From contig DCGM01000021.1 of NCBI GenBank assembly GCA_002315255.1, forward strand, positions 1 to 20,215: a stretch of 20,215 nt of DNA, written 5' to 3'. The DNA is from Lachnospiraceae bacterium UBA1778 (GTDB taxonomy: Bacteria > Bacillota > Clostridia > Lachnospirales > Lachnospiraceae). The notes beneath the pieces are model-generated. The model saw only the letters and a list, made by a program, of their open reading frames with translations, did not search any database and had not been told where the DNA came from. Below, in pieces: positions 9,220-15,843 of this stretch (positions are counted from its first letter, which is position 1; the number at the start of each line of letters is the position of its first letter). Made by a program: the position numbers and the translations under genes.

Positions 9220-10041
9220 ATGAATTGTTTCAGTGTAAAACTTCCGGGCTGTGAGGCCTCACTTGACCTCATCCTCCGTCAGTCCGAATATGAATTCGTC
9301 ATGCATCATGACCGTCCGTTTATGCTCGTCATTCCGGGCGGCGGATATCGTTTTCTCGGAATAAACAGAGCGGAGACGCTCGCATTGGCGTTCACGACCG
9401 CCGGTTATCAGGCAGGAATCCTCCACTATACGGTGGAACCTGATCCAAACGGTGCGCCGCTTGGAAACAAGCCGCTTTTAGAAGCCGCGGCAGCAGTCCG
9501 CTATATCCGTGAGCACGCGGAGGAATGGGGCGTCAATCTGGAAAAGATTACCGTCATGGGCGCTTCCGCAGGCGGCCATCTGGCAGGTGCTTTAGGGGTG
9601 TTTGGTGCGAACCCGGATTATATACCGGGCGCAGAAGACGGCAAGTGCCTTCCAAACGCCATGATATTAAACTATGCTCTCATTTCCGCCGGTGAATTCT
9701 CGTACCGCGAAGCCTTTAAAGTATTGACCGGAAGAAACGACATCTGTCCCGAGAATGACCGGTGGTCCTTAGAACTCCATGTGACAGAAAAAACGCCCCC
9801 GGCCTTCATCTGGACGACGCTCGCCGACGAGATCGTCCCAGCCGAAAACTCACTTCTCTTCGCGGAAGCGTTAAAGGAAAAGAATGTCCCGTTTGACCTT
9901 CATCTTTTCGAGAGCGGCTGGCACGGAATCACCCTGGGAAACCGCGAAACAGCCTGCCAGGATACGCTGCTTCAGCAGTGGGTGGATATCGCATTGATCT
10001 GGGCCAATGATACCGGCGTCGGCCCGGGCTATATCGACTAA
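9220..10041 (+). CDS. Alpha/beta-hydrolase esterase, second of a tandem pair
   Basis: 273 residues, the same length as the preceding gene and alignable along its whole length; for example both have IREHAEEW near 97-103, CPEND at 176-180 and VPFDLHL at 224-230. The nucleophile elbow is GASAGG (114-119, Ser116), the acid is Asp203 in LADEIVP and the His is His235 in SGWHGIT. No signal peptide. An 11-base gap from the first esterase contains AAGGAGG overlapping the upstream stop codon, so the two are surely co-transcribed and perhaps translationally coupled. Residues around the acid and in the lid region (about 135-175) differ between the copies, which suggests different acyl or sugar specificity. 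A strong terminator follows. Confidence 0.87.
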   Translation: MNCFSVKLPGCEASLDLILRQSEYEFVMHHDRPFMLVIPGGGYRFLGINRAETLALAFTTAGYQAGILHYTVEPDPNGAPLGNKPLLEAAAAVRYIREHAEEWGVNLEKITVMGASAGGHLAGALGVFGANPDYIPGAEDGKCLPNAMILNYALISAGEFSYREAFKVLTGRNDICPENDRWSLELHVTEKTPPAFIWTTLADEIVPAENSLLFAEALKEKNVPFDLHLFESGWHGITLGNRETACQDTLLQQWVDIALIWANDTGVGPGYID

Positions 10042-10068
10042 CCCCTGCTACTGCTTCCGACGATACGG

Positions 10069-10115
10069 AAAAACCGCCTCAATCCCTTTATCAGTAAGGG
10101 GTTGAGGCGGTTTTT
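10069..10115. terminator. Strong bidirectional terminator closing the GH30-esterase operon
   Basis: A 20-base arm at 10069-10088 pairs with 10096-10115 with one G-T wobble and a 7-base loop. The stem contains the CCGCCTCAA / TTGAGGCGG core and ends in A and T runs on both sides, so it can act on both strands. It separates the plus-strand operon from the convergent small minus-strand gene. Confidence 0.93.
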
Positions 10116-10186
10116 AAAAAACACGTTCAGTCCTATAACTCAATCGTTCCCATATCGGGCTTCTATAGGGTCTCACATCGGATGAG

Positions 10187-10498
10187 TTATTCTTCCGGGT
10201 TTAATTCCTCCTGGTTCGAATCTGCCCACCATCTTAAGAACTCGTCAGCGCTCATCGTCTGCCAGCTTCCCATATCTTTCCCTTCTGCGAGAGCGACCGC
10301 GATTTCGAGTGCTTCCTCACGGCTAAGCCCTGCAACCGGGTTCGCCATCTGGACGCCGCCAACCATGCCAGTATCCTTTCCGGTATCGACTGCTGCGGTA
10401 TTCTTCGCATTCTTTACAAGTAACGTCCCGCCAATGCCAAGTCCAAGACCTAATACTAATGCAAGTGCGATTAAAATTACTGCCACTTTTTTACTCAT
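10187..10498 (-). CDS. Small membrane-anchored protein of unknown function
   Basis: 103 residues. AGGAGG lies 11 bases upstream of the ATG, and a well-formed promoter sits further upstream, which makes this a real gene. Residues about 5-28 are a single hydrophobic helix after Lys-Lys, so the rest is probably outside the cell. There is no lipobox Cys. A flexible Gly/Asn/Val-rich stretch (30-57) leads to an acidic C-terminal part (58-103) with a predicted helix (SREEALEIAVALAEG) and a Trp-rich motif ending in RWWADS. I do not recognise the family. It lies between two GH30 transcription units and has its own promoter and terminator, so any link to glycan use is only positional. Confidence 0.75.
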   Translation of the reverse strand: MSKKVAVILIALALVLGLGLGIGGTLLVKNAKNTAAVDTGKDTGMVGGVQMANPVAGLSREEALEIAVALAEGKDMGSWQTMSADEFLRWWADSNQEELNPEE

Positions 10499-10577
10499 TC
10501 TAAAAAAATCCTCCTGCGATGAGAACTATAAACTCTTTTCGGACATGCCCTCAGCCGTCCTTCTCTCATCTGCTTTA

Positions 10578-10607
10578 ATTATACTCTTTCCCTATCCGAA
10601 AATCCAA
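10578..10607 (-). promoter_or_regulatory. Probable promoter of the small membrane-protein gene
   Basis: On the minus strand TTGGAT (10602-10607) and a perfect TATAAT (10578-10583) are separated by 18 bases. The predicted start gives a leader of about 70 bases before the ATG at 10498. Confidence 0.6.
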
Positions 10608-10623
10608 CGAACTATCTGTGAAC

Positions 10624-10672
10624 AAATGCCCGACCGCACTTCGTACAGTGAATGTGAGGCCGGGCATTTTTT
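10624..10672 (-). terminator. Terminator downstream of the exported GH30 gene
   Basis: AAATGCCCG (10624-10632) pairs with CGGGCATTT (10661-10669); the stem extends inward over one A-C mismatch and contains a small inner hairpin. It lies 34 bases after the stop codon of the minus-strand GH30 gene. On that strand the run after the stem is TTTG, a weak T tract; the T run is better on the plus strand. Confidence 0.65.
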
Positions 10673-10705
10673 AATATGGTTTTTCTGCGAGATGAAGCGA
10701 GTGGA

Positions 10706-13198
10706 TTACTTCTCTTCTTTCTTCTTTTTCGCCTTCAGAATGATAAGTGCGAGCGCAACTAATGCGACTGCCATGATGACGAACAGCGCAATGCGGATGG
10801 CGGTCCACGGTGTCGGAGTCGGTTCTTCCTGCTTCGGGGCTTCGGTCGGCGCTTCCGTCGGAGCTTCCGTCGGCGCTTCCGTGCCTTCGCCTTCATTTCC
10901 GCTTTCGGTCGGAGCTTCCGTCTCTTCTTCGGTCGGAGCTTCCGTTGGAGCTTCCGTCTCTTCTTCGGTCGGAGCTACGGTCGGATCTTCTTCCTGCTGC
11001 TTCGCATCTTTCTCAGAATACGGATTTGCATACTTCGCATAGTCAATATCCTGATCATTGAAAACGAACGTCGTGACGGACTGTGCCGGGAGGACATATC
11101 CGTCATCTGCTGTCATCGTTCCACGCTTCTCTAAATCGCGGATGACAGAGGTTTCATAAACCGTAGCGACAGAGCCGGCTTTCAGGTTCGAGAACGAGAA
11201 GGTCTGATCTTCTTCATTTTCATTGACGACGACAACGACTAAAGTGTTATCGCGCGGATTGACATAGGCGGAAGAATAAACCTTCTTCGGCATGTTCGAT
11301 TCGTCTGCACCGACACGGGTAGCTCCCTTCGTGAAGCGTGCATAGTTTCCCATCGCCCAGAGACGCTTCGTCGTAGTGACTACGGAGCTTCCTTTGCTTG
11401 CGTAGACTAAAGAGTCGGTGTAGAGACCGTTTCCGATCGCTCTCCAGTAAGTCCAAGAGTCAACATTAAGGATGGTCAGATCTTCATACATGACACGGGC
11501 TACATTGACTGCGGTGCGGACAGTAGCATCCGGTTCGCTATAGCTCGGTCCGTATTCCGTCTGACGGAGCGGAAGATCGATTCCGGTCGCTTCGAGTTCG
11601 GTCGCAACTTTCTTCTTCTGAGAAGCGGTCGTTCCATAGGAATGAGCGCAGAGATGGTCTATATTCGAATAGAGTTCCGGCATGGTGCGCATCTTCATGA
11701 AGAAATAATTCACGAAGGACTTGTCGTTCCAGCAGTTCGATTCTGCGAGAGAAACCTTCGCAACGATAGACGGATCTTCTTTCTTACGTGCGTTCAGTTC
11801 GTCGATAACGAGCATACAAATCTTCAATGCTTCGTCAGCGCCATAGTGGCAGCCTTCCTGCGAACCGCTGTCCCAATCGAGCTGTGGCTCATTGATCGGA
11901 CTTACATAACTGACCGGAATTCCGAGGTAGTTATATAACTGAACCATGTCGACTACATATTTTGCATAAGCTTCATAGCAGTCTTCACGGAGGTTCGACT
12001 TATTCTCGTCGTACGGATCTGCGGAGGTCATGCCGTTCTTCGTCATCGTGGACGGCGGGGTATTCATAAAGATCGTGAAGTTGTCGATGGTACCCATTTT
12101 CACCAGTTTCTGCATCACGTGCAGGGACTGGATGTCGCGGTTCTCATCATAGGTCCCGTCTTCTTTGAGCGGAGACAGCGGCGCTCTTCCGCCGGTCTTC
12201 GTCACTGCGTCGGAAAGATCATCCTTTACAGAGCCGCCGACATTGTGACGATAGCCGTTCAGACCTGCGCCTTCATCAGTGAACAAAAGTTTCAGCGCTT
12301 CATCTATGAATGCGCTGTCGCCCATGTACGGGACGGACCATGCGCCTGATGCGCCATAATCCAAAACGACCTGGTGAAGCTCATCTGGGTTGATCGCCAG
12401 CGTTGCATTCCCCTTGTCGGTGCCTTTATTGAAAAGATCGCCGCCGACACGGATCAATGCGTCGGAGGTATCTTCCTTCACAATCGAAATCTGATCGACA
12501 TACAGCGATAACGGCATGTTCTTCGCATCATTGCCGGGTTCAATACAGAAACTGACGGATTTGATGATGCCGAACGTCGTGTCAAAAGCAGCCGCCGGTA
12601 AACCGACCCATCCTTTGAAACCGGTCGGGACATTGATACGGCCGGTGGTAGCGCCGTCCCATGATTTAATGGTCTGCGCTTCCGTTCTCTTCCCGTTCGT
12701 TACAAGATAACACGGAACGTAAAGGTCGGGATGAACGCCGTCAATCATGACATCCAGGTTCAGGGAGCAGTTTTTAAATTCGGAGCAGTCCACATAGAAC
12801 CAGAATTCCTTTAAGCCGTACCAGTCGGTCACAGCCGTCGAATCATTCTCGATCAGGAGAGTAAAGCCGGATGACCAATACTGGTTCGTCGGGCATTCCG
12901 CATTGATGCGGAGCTTTACTGCGGTACTTCCGTTATAGCCTTTCTTTGCGCCCTTCAGCGCATCGGTATAACCAAAGCTCATTCCGCCGGTGGAGTCTTC
13001 CTCAGAAAGCGCCAGACCGCTCTCGAAAAGATCATCCGGGATGTTTTCAAAATCCCATGCGGTAATTAAATCATCCGGAAGACCCGCTGCAGCAGATGCA
13101 ATCGTCGGAGCCGTCACAAAAAGAACGGTCGTAGCCAACATTGCAGCAAGCAGAAGGGCGCCGGCTTTCTTCAGATTTTTCTTGAGTGTATACAGCAT
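10706..13198 (-). CDS. Exported, membrane-anchored GH30-family glycoside hydrolase with N-terminal jelly-roll module
   Basis: 830 residues from the preferred ATG at 13198. The ORF is open to an ATG at 13318, but GGGAGG at 13205-13210, the promoter at 13230-13258 and the signal peptide all favour 13198. Order: signal peptide about 1-38 (Lys-rich start, hydrophobic core, ASAAA end); jelly-roll module about 45-245, of the type repeated in the giant protein (AWDFENIPDDL, GYNGSTAV, FWFYVD, FKGWVGLP, LYVDQ); GH30 catalytic domain about 265-620 with HNVGG (318-322), YVSPINEP (431-438, acid/base Glu437) and LRQTEYGP (544-551, nucleophile Glu548); GH30 beta-sandwich to about 715; Pro/Thr/Glu linker 740-797; membrane helix about 798-822; Lys-rich tail. 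It should act on polysaccharide at the cell surface. Substrate is undetermined. It is a paralogue of the cytosolic GH30 at 6910-8295. Confidence 0.9.
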   Translation of the reverse strand: MLYTLKKNLKKAGALLLAAMLATTVLFVTAPTIASAAAGLPDDLITAWDFENIPDDLFESGLALSEEDSTGGMSFGYTDALKGAKKGYNGSTAVKLRINAECPTNQYWSSGFTLLIENDSTAVTDWYGLKEFWFYVDCSEFKNCSLNLDVMIDGVHPDLYVPCYLVTNGKRTEAQTIKSWDGATTGRINVPTGFKGWVGLPAAAFDTTFGIIKSVSFCIEPGNDAKNMPLSLYVDQISIVKEDTSDALIRVGGDLFNKGTDKGNATLAINPDELHQVVLDYGASGAWSVPYMGDSAFIDEALKLLFTDEGAGLNGYRHNVGGSVKDDLSDAVTKTGGRAPLSPLKEDGTYDENRDIQSLHVMQKLVKMGTIDNFTIFMNTPPSTMTKNGMTSADPYDENKSNLREDCYEAYAKYVVDMVQLYNYLGIPVSYVSPINEPQLDWDSGSQEGCHYGADEALKICMLVIDELNARKKEDPSIVAKVSLAESNCWNDKSFVNYFFMKMRTMPELYSNIDHLCAHSYGTTASQKKKVATELEATGIDLPLRQTEYGPSYSEPDATVRTAVNVARVMYEDLTILNVDSWTYWRAIGNGLYTDSLVYASKGSSVVTTTKRLWAMGNYARFTKGATRVGADESNMPKKVYSSAYVNPRDNTLVVVVVNENEEDQTFSFSNLKAGSVATVYETSVIRDLEKRGTMTADDGYVLPAQSVTTFVFNDQDIDYAKYANPYSEKDAKQQEEDPTVAPTEEETEAPTEAPTEEETEAPTESGNEGEGTEAPTEAPTEAPTEAPKQEEPTPTPWTAIRIALFVIMAVALVALALIILKAKKKKEEK
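10808..10981 (-). repeat. APTE-type low-complexity linker repeat in the GH30 gene
   Basis: Residues about 740-797 of the exported GH30 consist of repeated APTE and EEETEAPTE units. In DNA these are short direct repeats of the type GGAGCTTCCGTC read on the plus strand. The tract is a flexible cell-wall-spanning linker between the enzyme and its membrane helix, and is likely to vary in copy number between strains. Confidence 0.88.
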
Positions 13199-13229
13199 AG
13201 CATACCTCCCCCAACATATTTCTACTGTC

Positions 13230-13258
13230 ATTATATCGAATGCCTCCGCGTTTGTCAT
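13230..13258 (-). promoter_or_regulatory. Promoter of the exported GH30 gene
   Basis: On the minus strand ATGACA (13253-13258, five of six matches) and a perfect TATAAT (13230-13235) are 17 bases apart. Transcription would begin near 13223, about 25 bases before the ATG at 13198. It therefore lies inside the longer reading frame that starts at 13318, which argues against that upstream start. Confidence 0.75.
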
Positions 13259-13312
13259 TTTCATTATTTTTCGTTGTTGGAGCTCTTCTTTACGCGTTTT
13301 TTTGTGAAAATT

Positions 13313-13339
13313 AACCAAGGATTACAAGTTTTTTTGGTT
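13313..13339. promoter_or_regulatory. Inverted repeat in the GH30-GH2 divergent region, possible operator
   Basis: AACCAA (13313-13318) and TTGGTT (13334-13339) are separated by 15 AT-rich bases. It sits between the promoter of the minus-strand GH30 and the likely promoter of the plus-strand GH2, where a shared operator would be expected, and the ROK regulator is encoded just downstream of the GH2. Short arms make this tentative. Confidence 0.3.
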
Positions 13340-13374
13340 TCTACCGCTTTTTATAGGTATTTGTGCGGGTTTGT

Positions 13375-13425
13375 GATAGAATCATTTCAGACTGTTCCGC
13401 CCGTGCTTTCTGCAGTCCGGCGGAG
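13375..13425 (+). promoter_or_regulatory. Possible promoter and leader hairpin of the GH2 gene
   Basis: An extended -10 like element, TGATAGAAT, lies at 13374-13382 without a clear -35 box. Downstream, TTCCGCC (13395-13401) can pair with GGCGGAG (13419-13425). AGGAGG at 13451-13456 is 9 bases before the GH2 start codon. Confidence 0.3.
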
Positions 13426-13465
13426 ATAATATGGCTGAATATGAACTATCAGGAGGACTGATCAA

Positions 13466-15682
13466 ATGGAAAACCCGCGTAACCGCATCTCCTTAAACGG
13501 CCTTTGGGATTATTCGATTCCGGACGGAAGCCCGGAAAAACGCTTCGTCCCAGGCTCCTACTCTGTCTGCGGCGACAATATTTATACAACCCGTTTCCCA
13601 TATGAGAAAAAGAGCGGAAAAACCGTCCGTCTCTGCTTCGAGGGAATCGCCTACGAAGGAACCGTTGTGTTAAACGGCACCGAGCTCGGCGTCATGCTCC
13701 CCTATTCGTTTTATGATTATGATGTCACGTCGCTTCTCGGTGATATGAACACGTTGACGGTATACCTGAAGGATATCAATGCCCCCTACGGCCCGACCGA
13801 GGGCTGGAAGAGCTATAGCGGCATCATCCGCCCGGTTTATCTGGAGGAAACCGCAGCGTCTTATTTCACGGATGTTTTCTTCCATGCGGAGCTCTGTCAG
13901 GAATTTACGGCGGCGCATTGCCATGTCGATTTCAATGTCGAGAACGCGGAAGCCGAAATGACCGTTTCTGCTATTCTTTCAAAGAGCGGTCATACCGAAG
14001 CAGTCTCTCCAAAAGTTCCTGTCGCGGACGGCACTCTCTCCTTCGATTTTGAGCGACCGGACCTCTGGTCGCCGGATACGCCGAACCTCTACGAGCTCAC
14101 AGTCACCCTTCATAAAGGCAATGAAACGGTTGATATCCATACGGATGATGTCGGCTTTAAAGAGCTTATTGCCGATGGAAACCGCTTCCTGCTAAACGGC
14201 GAGGACCTCTTTATCACCGGCGTCTGCCGGCATGACCTCTGGACCGATGAATGCGGCTTCACGATGACGGACGAAATGATTGAGCAGGATTTAAAGATGA
14301 TTAAGCATATGGGCGCGAACTTCGTGCGTCTCGTCCATTATCCGCATGACCGGAGAGTCTGTCGTATGGCCGGAAAGATCGGTCTTTTAGTCAGCGAGGA
14401 GCCCGGACTCTGGTGGAATGACCTCGAGAATACCGAGATTACGACCCGCGCGTTGGAAGTCCTCCGCCGCGTGATCAAGCGGGACCGTAGCCAGGTCGCC
14501 GTCGCCTTCTGGCTTTCGTTCAATGAGTGCGTCTTTAAAGAAGACTTTATGAAAGAATCCGTCCGTGTCGCGCATGAGGGTGACCCGACTCGTCTCATCT
14601 CTGGTGCGAGCTGCAGCGGCGCAGAAGAAACGAAGCGCATGTATGATATCGTCGGTATGGATTTCTATACGATGCATCCGTACGGCACGCATCCGACGCA
14701 CGTCAACGGCCAGTCGCTTTGGCATTGTGCGGAGATCATGACTGGAAAACCGTTAGTCTTTACCGAATGGGGAGGCTATTATGTAGTCGACAACCCGAAT
14801 CTTTTCCGCGAGTTCGCTGAAACGATGTGGGATATCCATAATAACCCGCAGCCGGGACCGTGTCTCGCCGGCATGAGCTACTGGCAGTGGCAGGATATCC
14901 ATGAAGCGCAGCGCGGTCTTCCGGCCTGCCATGGCGGCATTTTGGACGAGGGTATCGTAACCATGGATCGGAAGCCGAAGGCGTGCTTCTATACATTCCG
15001 CGATTTTATCGATAAGATCCGCCGTCCGAATATCGACGAACCGTACGAGCTTATCGTCACAGGAGCCGGTCTTCCGGGTGATGCCTATCAGACTATCAGA
15101 CTTCCGGAACAGGATCCGAAGTACTTTGAAGAGGCCCGTGAAGCATCAAAAGCAGCTCCGATTTATGTCCATAAAAAAGAACGCCATATCACGAACGGTC
15201 CTTGCTTAAAGGCACCGCTCTGCAACTTAGGCGCATTGGAGGTCTATCTGAAGGAAGGAAAACCGGTCACGGTCTCCGTTGCCTCCGGCACTTATGAGAT
15301 TCCGGTCAATTCCCCCGCGAAGGCGGTCTGGTTCATCGGACAGGCGACGATGGGCAAGGGCTACCCGCTTAGCGGCATCCGCGGAGAAGAATTCGGTTCC
15401 TATACCCTTCACTTCGCTGACGGGGCGAAGAAGGTAATCCCACTTCGGAATGGTCTCGAAACCGCTACGGTTTTTGGTTTGATCGGTCCGACTAACTTTG
15501 AGCCCCGCTGCGCATTCGCAAGCCGCGCTTTCAAAGTCGCGTTCGATAAAAACTGGGAAGAATATTATACGGCTCTAATCCGTAAGAATACGGAAAATGA
15601 TGCTGTCCTTGAGAAAATTTCCGTGAATGTAACGAATCCGGATTATTTCCTTCTGCTTTACGGAGTAACCTTGGAAAAATAA
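13466..15682 (+). CDS. Cytosolic GH2-family glycoside hydrolase (beta-galactosidase/beta-glucuronidase-like)
   Basis: 738 residues, no signal peptide. Domains in order: GH2 sugar-binding jelly roll about 7-128 (starts RISLNGLWDY); Ig-like sandwich about 132-235; TIM barrel about 236-520; and a C-terminal beta-rich extension about 525-738. The GVCRHD motif (252-257), acid/base Glu354 in WLSFNEC (349-355) and nucleophile Glu434 in VFTEWGG (431-437) fit GH2. The enzyme would release a non-reducing-end beta-linked sugar from imported oligosaccharides. The exact activity (galactosidase, glucuronidase, or arabino-, xylo- or mannosidase-like) cannot be settled by eye. The C-terminal extension has a GKGYPLSGI ... 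GSYTLHFADG ... IPLRNG pattern that I recall from other Firmicutes glycosidases, probably a further beta-sandwich. It is divergent from the exported GH30 and is followed after 161 bases by the ROK regulator. Confidence 0.87.
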   Translation: MENPRNRISLNGLWDYSIPDGSPEKRFVPGSYSVCGDNIYTTRFPYEKKSGKTVRLCFEGIAYEGTVVLNGTELGVMLPYSFYDYDVTSLLGDMNTLTVYLKDINAPYGPTEGWKSYSGIIRPVYLEETAASYFTDVFFHAELCQEFTAAHCHVDFNVENAEAEMTVSAILSKSGHTEAVSPKVPVADGTLSFDFERPDLWSPDTPNLYELTVTLHKGNETVDIHTDDVGFKELIADGNRFLLNGEDLFITGVCRHDLWTDECGFTMTDEMIEQDLKMIKHMGANFVRLVHYPHDRRVCRMAGKIGLLVSEEPGLWWNDLENTEITTRALEVLRRVIKRDRSQVAVAFWLSFNECVFKEDFMKESVRVAHEGDPTRLISGASCSGAEETKRMYDIVGMDFYTMHPYGTHPTHVNGQSLWHCAEIMTGKPLVFTEWGGYYVVDNPNLFREFAETMWDIHNNPQPGPCLAGMSYWQWQDIHEAQRGLPACHGGILDEGIVTMDRKPKACFYTFRDFIDKIRRPNIDEPYELIVTGAGLPGDAYQTIRLPEQDPKYFEEAREASKAAPIYVHKKERHITNGPCLKAPLCNLGALEVYLKEGKPVTVSVASGTYEIPVNSPAKAVWFIGQATMGKGYPLSGIRGEEFGSYTLHFADGAKKVIPLRNGLETATVFGLIGPTNFEPRCAFASRAFKVAFDKNWEEYYTALIRKNTENDAVLEKISVNVTNPDYFLLLYGVTLEK

Positions 15683-15711
15683 CAAAAACCGGATTTTATC
15701 TATATGATTTT

Positions 15712-15751
15712 GAGCCTCGCGGCCTGCTTTGACTTCAAAAGCCGAAGAGGC
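15712..15751 (+). other. GC-rich imperfect hairpin after the GH2 gene
   Basis: GCCTC-GC-GGC (15714-15723) can pair with GCC-GAA-GAGGC (15741-15751). No clear T run follows directly. It may be a weak terminator between GH2 and the ROK gene. The rest of the 161-base gap holds only the ROK promoter and its leader. Confidence 0.3.
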
Positions 15752-15761
15752 GCCGGGGCTC

Positions 15762-15789
15762 TTGATTTTCTATCATGAATGAGTAAAAT
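15762..15789 (+). promoter_or_regulatory. Probable promoter of the ROK regulator
   Basis: TTGATT (15762-15767) and TAAAAT (15784-15789) are 16 bases apart, giving a leader of about 50 bases. A modest ribosome binding site AAAGAGG (15833-15839) precedes the ATG at 15844. Confidence 0.5.
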
Positions 15790-15843
15790 AGGTTTTGTTC
15801 CTGATTTCTAATGTAAGCCATCTGTTCGGCGGAAAGAGGTCCT

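Noticed and set aside
10182..11042. 286-codon plus-strand reading frame with SVGA repeats
   Set aside because: The repeats are the antisense reading of the APTE linker of the exported GH30, and the frame crosses two genes and a terminator.
13431..13469. Small upstream reading frames before GH2 (ATG at 13431 and 13441) as a leader peptide
   Set aside because: They lack their own ribosome binding site, and the AGGAGG at 13451 clearly serves the GH2 start at 13466; there is no run of regulatory codons.
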